13,335 nucleotides of DNA. Source: DAONDQ01 sp035402645 (GTDB lineage Bacteria > Cloacimonadota > Cloacimonadia > Cloacimonadales > DAONDQ01). The notes beneath the pieces were generated by a model that was given only the letters and a program-made list of their open reading frames with translations, made no database searches and was not told where the DNA came from. The position numbers and the translations under genes were made by a program. Below, in pieces: positions 7,377 through 13,335 of this stretch; within the stretch, counting starts at the first letter, position 1, and every line of letters begins with the position of its first letter. The stretch is from the NCBI GenBank assembly GCA_035402645.1, contig DAONDQ010000077.1:1-13335 (forward strand), read 5' to 3'.

Positions 7377-10300
7377 ATGAAAGCGTATTTCAGTATCATT
7401 TTTATTCTCTTTCTCTCCTTGTTGGGAGCAAACGTTCATACATCCTATCTTTGGCATCTTGATCAGCCAATCTATTGGCCTGAAAAGAGCACTTGGAATA
7501 CATATCATTATCAAACTGCATGGGAATCCGATTACAAGAAGAACCATGGTGCCAACATCTATTCGGATGGGCAGGCACATCCTCTGAATAATTTACCCGA
7601 TATCTTTGGAAATGCCGATCGTGTGGCAGCGTATCAATATCGCATGAAAGATGCCGTGAATTCAATTCGCTTCATCAATAATGAAGCAGGAGCACAAGTC
7701 AGCATCTCCGGTTGTCTCATGGAGAACATCAATGACTTGGCACAGGCTGGACAATGGGGATATTACAGCGGTTGGAACAATAGTTACCAGGAAGCAAGAA
7801 ATTGGCTGACTGTAAATGGCAAACCCAGAATGGATGTAGTAGCCTTTACTATGGATCATGCCCTCTCCCCTCTTGTTGATGAAAATTGCCTTAAAAAACA
7901 AATTGAAGCACATAAATATATATATGGTCAGCTTTTCGGTACTTCTCCCGTTTATTCAAAAGGATACTGGCCTGCAGAATGTGCATTTTCTGAAAGAATT
8001 ATCAAGGTTCTTTCCCAGGAAGGTATCCAATGGTCTGTGATCGCCAATAGTCATCTGGCAAGAACCCTGAGTGATTATCCCCTGAGTTACGGAACTTCAG
8101 GATGCAATATCGACCCACCGAACCAGGCAGATAAGGTCACAACGAATGGAAACCACTGGTGGAGCGGACAAATCGATGGAAGAGGCGGAACCTTCGCGGC
8201 ACCGTATTGTTATCAGGCTCACAAGGCGAAGTATGTGGATCCTGATACAGGTACTGAATATAAGATCACAGTTGTCCCCATGGACGATCTCCTCAGTTAC
8301 CAAAATGGATACAGTACGATGGGTACAGGTGATATCGATTCCCACATTGCGCCTTATGATGATGCAAATCATCCATCCATCGTATTAATGGCACATGATG
8401 GAGATAACGCCTGGGGTGGTGGTTTCAGTTATTACAATGAATCTGTTCCGGGTTTTGCCAATGCAGCTAATTCCCAGGGATACACCCCTTCAACGGTGGA
8501 GCAATTCCTTGCCAATCATCCCGTACCTGATAATGATGTTGTTCATGTTGAGGACGGTTCCTGGGTGAATGCAGCCAATGACTGGGGACATCCCCAATTC
8601 ATCAATTGGTTATGGCCCATGTACAATTCCTCAAAAGTATTTGACCCCAATGGTTGGACGGAGGATGCCAGGAACTGGGCGGTACTGACTGCCGCACAGA
8701 ATCGTGTCGATATGGCAGAACAACTGACCGGGACATTGAATATAGCCAAGATCGTCTATCCGGATGCTGCTTCCAATAATGCTGAAAGAGCATGGCATTA
8801 TTTCCTTCCGGCTTTTAATAGTGGATATATGTATTATGGTACAGCCATCGATATGGAAGTCAAACCATCTCTTGCAGCCAATAATGCCACCCAATATGCG
8901 GATTATGTGATTAATGCCCACCCTGGTGTTGATAATACAGCCCCCACCTTATTCATTCCACAGAGATTCCCGTATAATCCAGGTGGAAAGGGGTTCGGTC
9001 CCATTTACAGTTATCAGGAGCATCAGAATTCCTCTGATTTCTACGTCTGGACTTTCGCATATGATGCATCCGGCTTGCAGTCAGTTACCCTGAAGTACAG
9101 AACGGATACCGATGGTGTGAATCCTTTGACTGATAACGTGAATGAAACCTATGCCGGAGGTACTGGCGTCAGTACCTGGACATCACTCTCCATGTCTGAA
9201 AGAGACTTCCCGACAGGCAATGTGACGAATAACTCCGAGATCAATTTTTTCATCCTTCCCAACTACATTGCCAATGAGTATTATGCCCAGATCACCGGTT
9301 TGACCAATGTGCTGGTTGATTATTATGTGGAAGCGATCGATTCATATGGGAATGTCAAGAAATCCCCAATTCAGCATGTATATGTGGGAACAGGAAGCGG
9401 TACAGGTACAACCACAGGAGTCACCTATACGCCGACAGCACCAGTGGCAGGGCAATCCATGACAATCTCTTATGGAAATGCAGGTTCTCTTTATAGTTCC
9501 ACTCAACTGAAGATCCATCTTGGGCAAAACAACTGGTCTTCATTTGCAGATTATAATATGACTCTTTATCCGGCAGAGAATTGCTGGAAGTACACTTTTA
9601 CGGTACCTACAGATGCTTCCCAGGTCGATTTTGTTTTCACCGATGGCAATAACCATTGGGATAATAACAGCGGTGCTGATTGGCATGTCACGGTAACAGG
9701 AGCAGCCACGGGTTTTGTTATGGATGGAGTCCTGGATGCATCTGCTCAACTGGTTGCGCAAAATAGCACATTGAAACTTTATACTGCCAAGCAGGGAGAT
9801 ATTCTTTATGTTGCCGCCACACCTGCTTCAAGCACTACGGATGTTTTCCTCTATATCAGCACATCCAAGTCGACCATGGTCAAAGCGCCCTGGGCTAAGG
9901 CCGGACAGGTGGATCAATGGGAACTTTACATGGCAAATGAAGGAACAAACGGATACAATGCATGGACTGATCAGAATGGTTCAGCCACGATCGCAAGAAA
10001 TTCAATTCTCGAAGGTAAATTCAATGTTCTGACCGAATGCGGTGCGGTCGATTCCATCTTCATTGCAGTCGGAGAATATGCCACGACTGATGGCGGTTCA
10101 CTCATCAGACAGGTTCCTACCGGTAATGGTGATGGGAATATCAATTTCACGGAATATTATACCTGGATACTGAATCCGGTACCAAATCCCCCGTCGAACC
10201 TGGTAGTCACCCGCTCCGGAAACGATATTTTTCTTAGTTGGAATCCAACCAATCTTCCCAATTATGCGTACAAGATCATGTATTCAGAAAATCCCTATGC

Positions 10301-10454
10301 CGGTATTTCGGACTACAGCCACTTAGCCACAACATCGGGGACTACCTATACGCATTTCAATGGCGTGTCCTGGGCCGATAAACTTTTCTATCGAATCATT
10401 GCAATTCCGCAATCATCGAGAATTTACGGACTTACACAATCTTCTTCTGAATGA
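7377..10454 (+). CDS. Exported GH57-type alpha-glucan hydrolase with CBM25-like starch-binding module
   Basis: A 1025-residue protein. ATG 7377 was chosen for GAGG at 7365-7368 and because the signal peptide (about residues 1-19, MKAYFSIIFILFLSLLGAN) starts there; the frame is open further upstream to 7302. The catalytic part (about 20-500) carries GH57-like motifs: WHLDQP (26-31), GYWPAECAF with likely nucleophile Glu201, and MAHDGDNAWGG (338-348), which resembles the DGEN motif of amylopullulanase-type GH57 enzymes and carries the likely acid, Asp341. GH57 enzymes act on starch, glycogen or related alpha-glucans with retention of configuration. An Ig-like region follows (about 519-675). A CBM25-like module (681-778: GQNNW, VDFVFTDGNNHWDNN, DWHVTV), a DOMON-like region (781-931) and an Fn3-like module (937-1025) complete it. 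Unlike two neighbouring exported proteins it has no C-terminal sorting domain. Exact substrate is unknown. Confidence 0.82.
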   Translation: MKAYFSIIFILFLSLLGANVHTSYLWHLDQPIYWPEKSTWNTYHYQTAWESDYKKNHGANIYSDGQAHPLNNLPDIFGNADRVAAYQYRMKDAVNSIRFINNEAGAQVSISGCLMENINDLAQAGQWGYYSGWNNSYQEARNWLTVNGKPRMDVVAFTMDHALSPLVDENCLKKQIEAHKYIYGQLFGTSPVYSKGYWPAECAFSERIIKVLSQEGIQWSVIANSHLARTLSDYPLSYGTSGCNIDPPNQADKVTTNGNHWWSGQIDGRGGTFAAPYCYQAHKAKYVDPDTGTEYKITVVPMDDLLSYQNGYSTMGTGDIDSHIAPYDDANHPSIVLMAHDGDNAWGGGFSYYNESVPGFANAANSQGYTPSTVEQFLANHPVPDNDVVHVEDGSWVNAANDWGHPQFINWLWPMYNSSKVFDPNGWTEDARNWAVLTAAQNRVDMAEQLTGTLNIAKIVYPDAASNNAERAWHYFLPAFNSGYMYYGTAIDMEVKPSLAANNATQYADYVINAHPGVDNTAPTLFIPQRFPYNPGGKGFGPIYSYQEHQNSSDFYVWTFAYDASGLQSVTLKYRTDTDGVNPLTDNVNETYAGGTGVSTWTSLSMSERDFPTGNVTNNSEINFFILPNYIANEYYAQITGLTNVLVDYYVEAIDSYGNVKKSPIQHVYVGTGSGTGTTTGVTYTPTAPVAGQSMTISYGNAGSLYSSTQLKIHLGQNNWSSFADYNMTLYPAENCWKYTFTVPTDASQVDFVFTDGNNHWDNNSGADWHVTVTGAATGFVMDGVLDASAQLVAQNSTLKLYTAKQGDILYVAATPASSTTDVFLYISTSKSTMVKAPWAKAGQVDQWELYMANEGTNGYNAWTDQNGSATIARNSILEGKFNVLTECGAVDSIFIAVGEYATTDGGSLIRQVPTGNGDGNINFTEYYTWILNPVPNPPSNLVVTRSGNDIFLSWNPTNLPNYAYKIMYSENPYAGISDYSHLATTSGTTYTHFNGVSWADKLFYRIIAIPQSSRIYGLTQSSSE

Positions 10455-10490
10455 GATTGAAACAAATATTATATTGTATGCAATTGATGC

Positions 10491-10519
10491 TTGACTTTAT
10501 TTATCTCTTTGATTATAAT
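10491..10519 (+). promoter_or_regulatory. Strong sigma70-type promoter for the repeat-protein gene
   Basis: TTGACT (10491-10496, 5 of 6) and TATAAT (10514-10519, full consensus) are separated by the optimal 17 nt, 32 nt before the start codon at 10552. This is the best promoter in the window and suggests the gene has its own transcript. Confidence 0.75.
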
Positions 10520-10551
10520 TGATTAAATCAATTAATAAAGGAGATAAATGT

Positions 10552-11856
10552 ATGAAACGTTATGCTTTTCTTCTTATTTTAGTATTGCTGCCTTTGCTTG
10601 CACTGGCAATCAACAACCCTTATCACTTCAATAAAAACTCATTTGGGCTTCATGGCAAGAATGTTCAAGTTCGTTCTTGGAGAATGCTTGAATATATCCT
10701 GGAATCTAATTCGAACGGGTGGCAGAATAATACAAAAAACGTGATTTACTATAACCATAATCACCCGACTGCTATCGACAGTGTAGAAGGATATGACTTT
10801 GATGATCAGACAAATGCATGGGTTTTAACAACACCTATTGTTTATACCTATGATTCCGCATGGGAATATGTAGTCAATATCACCGGTTATTATACCTTTG
10901 GTGGTTTATTCAGATTCCCAATATATCAGGAAGTGGTCAATTACACTCCCGAGCATTACATCTCACATATTTCCGTACTTATGATCGATATGGACACAAA
11001 TGTCTGGATGCCAATGGCAAGAATGCACCTCTTTTATAATAATAACAACATTTCATCAGTATATCAATGGACAAGCGCTGATGACACAGATCCCGCGTCA
11101 TATTCAAAAAGAACCTTCACATTTGACGGACAGGGAAGAATCATTACTGAAACAGGTATGAACTCACCTGATTCAACAAATTGGGTTAATTCTGAACATG
11201 TCGACAGAACTTACCACCCACATGACACAACAACAGCCGCTTCTTTCGCTTCGAATTTTTCTCACTATTACCCAATCATGCTCACAGATGACCAAAGTCC
11301 TATTTTTGGAATGGTTCTCCAGGAACTTGACAAATCATGGGACGGCAGTAATTGGATCAACGATCAGAAACTTGATTATCAGTATGATGCTCAAGATCAT
11401 CTGACTACTCTCATGGATCAGGACTGGAATGGATTGGCATGGAATGATAATCGAAAGGACATTTATACCTACGATACCAATGGTAATATGTATCGTGATC
11501 TTGTGCAGAATTGGAATGACGGTTCTTCTTCCTATGTCGATTATGAACGTACGACATACACATGGGGAGAAACTACAGCCAATGATGATAATACGACACC
11601 TGCTCTCTCCGGTTTATCCATGGCTGCTTTCCCGAATCCTTTCAATGACAAGCAATCAGTGAAAGTCTATTCCAGAACGATGCAGCCTGTTCAGGTTAAA
11701 GTGTTCAATATCAGGGGACAGGAAATCTATTCAACTTCCATTCTTCCCAATGCCACCTTCAATTGGAATACAAAAGCAATACCTTCCGGTGTATATTTCA
11801 TGAAGGCGGTACAGGGTGATAACACCACTACCACTAAGATCTTGAAGATTAAGTAA
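10552..11856 (+). CDS. Secreted Trp/Tyr-rich repeat protein with C-terminal sorting domain
   Basis: A 434-residue protein. ATG 10552 has AAAGGAG (10537-10543) 8 nt upstream; the ATG at 10548 is out of frame. The signal peptide is MKRYAFLLILVLLPLLALA (1-19). The body is full of aromatic, Asn and Asp residues and forms degenerate repeats, clearest at 263-340. There Trp263, Trp292 and Trp321 begin units exactly 29 residues apart with the pattern W-x4-W-x-N/D ... Y-x-YD-x-x-G/D-N/H. They resemble the YD-type beta-hairpin repeats of Rhs-like and other surface proteins, but are too few and too divergent for a firm Rhs call. Residues of about 355-434 are a type A (FlgD-like) sorting domain: FPNPF (360-364), FNIRGQEIY, IPSGVYFMK and ILKIK. 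The protein is therefore expected on the cell surface or outside. Its own promoter and terminator make it monocistronic. Function is unknown. Confidence 0.82.
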   Translation: MKRYAFLLILVLLPLLALAINNPYHFNKNSFGLHGKNVQVRSWRMLEYILESNSNGWQNNTKNVIYYNHNHPTAIDSVEGYDFDDQTNAWVLTTPIVYTYDSAWEYVVNITGYYTFGGLFRFPIYQEVVNYTPEHYISHISVLMIDMDTNVWMPMARMHLFYNNNNISSVYQWTSADDTDPASYSKRTFTFDGQGRIITETGMNSPDSTNWVNSEHVDRTYHPHDTTTAASFASNFSHYYPIMLTDDQSPIFGMVLQELDKSWDGSNWINDQKLDYQYDAQDHLTTLMDQDWNGLAWNDNRKDIYTYDTNGNMYRDLVQNWNDGSSSYVDYERTTYTWGETTANDDNTTPALSGLSMAAFPNPFNDKQSVKVYSRTMQPVQVKVFNIRGQEIYSTSILPNATFNWNTKAIPSGVYFMKAVQGDNTTTTKILKIK

Positions 11857-11872
11857 TAATAATCATCTAATC

Positions 11873-11905
11873 AACAGGCGACCGTAAGGTCGCCTGTTTC
11901 TTTTC
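11873..11905 (+). terminator. Rho-independent terminator after the repeat-protein gene
   Basis: A perfect 11-bp stem (AACAGGCGACC / GGTCGCCTGTT) with a GTAA tetraloop is followed by a T-rich tail TCTTTT. It lies 16 nt after the stop codon. Confidence 0.92.
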
Positions 11906-11931
11906 CTGACTTATGTGTATCCTTACGCAAT

Positions 11932-12040
11932 CCAATCCCTTTCCAATGGGATTCCAATCCCATACCAATCTCTTTCCAATCCCTCGAGATTGGAAAGAGA
12001 CAAGAAAGAGATTGGAATTAGCTTGGATATGCATTGGAAT
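11932..12040. repeat. Cluster of nested CCAAT/ATTGG palindromes
   Basis: Five CCAAT motifs (starting at 11932, 11943, 11954, 11965 and 11976, each exactly 11 nt apart) are followed by three ATTGG motifs (11989, 12011, 12033, each 22 nt apart). Several perfect palindromes result: ATGGGATT-CC-AATCCCAT at 11946-11963, and TCTCTTTCCAAT (11969-11980) with ATTGGAAAGAGA (11989-12000) around an 8-nt loop. A 15-nt arm at 11962-11976 also pairs at 14 of 15 positions with 12004-12018, so alternative hairpins compete. No open frame or transposase is linked. It could be a REP/MITE-like element, a protein-binding array or a structured RNA. Confidence 0.7.
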
Positions 12041-12156
12041 TTCCCATAGAACTGCTCGTTTATTGATCGGAGAATCCCATATGATTATGGACTTGACATG
12101 ATGATGTGCAAAGGAAAAAGATAGCAGTTATATTATACTTCATGGAGGAATGAATT

Positions 12157-12597
12157 GTGAAGAAACTGCTGATATCAATGATATTGATTAGTGCGTTTGC
12201 GCCATTATCATTGATATACGCAGATCCCATCCGATATCAGAATAACAATTTCACATACGAGGAAATCCTTGGGAACAGGTTATCCCAACCATTACCCGGT
12301 AATTATCAGTCGATGCCTTCGGATTCAAATCCTGCTTTTTCCTATTTTGTAAAAAAATATACGGAGAAGAATCAGGTACTCCGCTTCCTGCTTTTTGACG
12401 ATGATACCATGTCACGCTCTATCTATCAATATGTTACAAAGAACTTATCAGGCAATATCGTACTGATGAACTTTGGCGGATATGCCTATGTGAATGTGAA
12501 TATGAAAAGCGCGATCATGAACAGTGAATACATCAAATTTTCCATTCCCTTTGGGCAATGGAAGGATATAATAAAGAACAAGACGGAACCAAAATGA
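12157..12597 (+). CDS. Small exported protein of unknown function, coupled to uvrB
   Basis: A 146-residue protein starting with GTG at 12157. GGAGG at 12144-12148 lies 8 nt upstream, and the ATG at 12150 is in another frame that stops after about a dozen codons, so GTG is the only good start. Residues 1-22 are a signal peptide (MKKLLISMILISAFAPLSLIYA, with Asp-Pro next). The mature part of about 124 residues is mixed alpha/beta with many Tyr, Asn and Phe, and has no cysteine, no lipobox and no recognised domain; it ends KNKTEPK. It is likely periplasmic. Its TGA stop overlaps the uvrB start as ATGA, which indicates cotranslation with uvrB, although an exported protein and a nucleotide excision repair enzyme have no obvious shared role. 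Confidence 0.72.
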   Translation: MKKLLISMILISAFAPLSLIYADPIRYQNNNFTYEEILGNRLSQPLPGNYQSMPSDSNPAFSYFVKKYTEKNQVLRFLLFDDDTMSRSIYQYVTKNLSGNIVLMNFGGYAYVNVNMKSAIMNSEYIKFSIPFGQWKDIIKNKTEPK

Positions 12598-13335
12598 GTG
12601 AATTTAAGATCATCTCGGATTACCAGCCAACTGGTGATCAACCGGAAGCCATCGTAGAATTATATCAAAACCTTCAGCAGGGAAAGAAGCATCAGGTTCT
12701 GCTTGGAGTGACAGGTTCGGGAAAGACTTATACGATTGCAAATGTGATCGCCTTATATAATAAGCCTACACTTGTCCTTTCTCATAACAAAACACTCGCT
12801 GCACAATTATACGGTGAATTTAAGCAATTGTTTCCTGAGAATGCCGTTGAATATTTCATCTCCTATTATGATTATTACCAGCCTGAGGCTTATATCCCGG
12901 GCAAAGACATTTACATCGAGAAAGATTCAGATATCAATGATCAGATTGAAAAACTGAGGCTGAGAGCCACCATGTCCCTCATGGAAAGAAGGGATGTCAT
13001 CATCGTGGCGAGTGTATCCTGCATCTATGGTTTGGGGGTTCCTGATGAATACCGTGAAGCCCTTGTCTTCCTGAAAGTTGGAGACACAATCGAAAGAGAT
13101 GATCTGCTTCGGAAACTGGTGAATGCGCACTATGGAAGAAACGACATCGCATTTGAAAGGGGAACCTTCAGGGTCAAGGGAGATACTGTCGATATCTATC
13201 CTGCATATCTCGAACATTGCATACGGGTCGAATTCTTCGGAGATGAGATCGTTTCCCTCCAAAAACTGCATCCAATCACGAATAAGATACTTGATAAGGT
13301 GGAGCAGTATCCCATTTATCCAGCCAATCACTTTG
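12594..13335 (+). CDS. uvrB: Excinuclease ABC subunit UvrB (3'-partial)
   Basis: The first 247 residues of UvrB, the helicase-like damage-verification subunit of bacterial nucleotide excision repair, which receives DNA from UvrA and then recruits UvrC. The opening FKIISDYQPTGDQPEAI is typical. Walker A is GVTGSGKT (38-45), followed by VLSHNKTLAAQLYGEFK and the beta-hairpin region with YYDYYQPEAYIP (91-102) that inserts between the DNA strands. ERRDVIIVASVSCIYGLG (131-148) and GRNDIAFERGTFRVKGD (181-197) also match the family. The frame is intact up to the window end, which cuts the gene at about one third of the usual ~670 residues. The start is ATG 12594, overlapping the stop of the preceding gene by 4 nt. 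The last bases of that gene are A-rich and offer no strong ribosome binding site, so translation probably depends on coupling. Confidence 0.97.
   Translation, partial: MSEFKIISDYQPTGDQPEAIVELYQNLQQGKKHQVLLGVTGSGKTYTIANVIALYNKPTLVLSHNKTLAAQLYGEFKQLFPENAVEYFISYYDYYQPEAYIPGKDIYIEKDSDINDQIEKLRLRATMSLMERRDVIIVASVSCIYGLGVPDEYREALVFLKVGDTIERDDLLRKLVNAHYGRNDIAFERGTFRVKGDTVDIYPAYLEHCIRVEFFGDEIVSLQKLHPITNKILDKVEQYPIYPANHF

Larger units (their letters stand above)
11857..12156. other. 300-base gene-free stretch: terminator, palindrome cluster, leader of next gene
   Basis: Nothing here looks coding: a 62-codon frame at 11913 is built from the repeats and has no ribosome binding site. From left to right it holds the terminator at 11873-11905, the cluster of CCAAT/ATTGG palindromes at 11932-12040, and an AT-rich leader. 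TTGACA at 12093-12098 is a possible -35 box, but no -10 box lies at a proper distance. GGAGG at 12144-12148 serves the gene at 12157. Confidence 0.7.

Noticed and set aside
12093..12136. TTGACA ... TATTAT promoter before the small exported protein
   Set aside because: The spacing is about 32 nt, far from the 16-18 nt needed; only the -35-like box is convincing.
12927..13331. 134-codon antisense frame inside uvrB
   Set aside because: It lies opposite highly conserved UvrB sequence and is a shadow frame.

Overview
The window most resembles a Gram-negative bacterium of the Cloacimonadota/FCB-type lineages. It is moderately AT-rich with strong GGAGG-like ribosome binding sites. Two large exported proteins end in a FlgD-like 'type A' C-terminal sorting domain (PNPF ... 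FNxRGQ ... SGxYxxK), the signal recognised by type IX secretion systems. This assignment is inferred from protein style; no marker gene except a partial uvrB is present. All recognised genes lie on the + strand.

Layout. (1) 1-1285: the C-terminal half of an ABCG-like ABC transporter membrane subunit, cut by the window start. Its last transmembrane helix has been pushed into another frame by an apparent one-base frameshift near position 1195. (2) 1334-2137: a lipoprotein of unknown function, closed by a strong terminator (2151-2180). (3) 2424-5902: a 915-residue secreted protein with sialidase-like Asp boxes, a large inserted region and a C-terminal sorting domain, followed 8 nt later by an AlkD-like DNA alkylation repair gene. 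(4) 6101-7261: a LysM protein with one membrane helix and a cytosolic C-terminal part, preceded by a good promoter. (5) 7377-10454: a 1025-residue exported multidomain glycosidase of GH57 type with a CBM25-like starch-binding module and Fn3/Ig-like modules. (6) 10552-11856: a 434-residue secreted protein with 29-residue Trp/Tyr-rich repeats and a sorting domain, with near-consensus promoter and terminator. (7) 11857-12156: a non-coding stretch dominated by nested palindromes. (8) 12157-13335: a small exported protein translationally coupled (ATGA overlap) to uvrB, which runs off the window.

Functionally the window is a mosaic. Cell-surface and exported functions (transport, lipoprotein, secreted repeat and propeller proteins, alpha-glucan breakdown, peptidoglycan binding) alternate with two unrelated DNA repair genes, alkD-like and uvrB, each sitting directly behind a gene for an exported protein. 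No CRISPR array, tRNA, rRNA, transposase or phage gene was seen. The best candidates for something new are the frameshifted transporter tail, the composite architecture of the 915-residue protein, the LysM/transmembrane/cytosolic protein, the 29-residue repeat protein and the palindrome cluster at 11932-12040.
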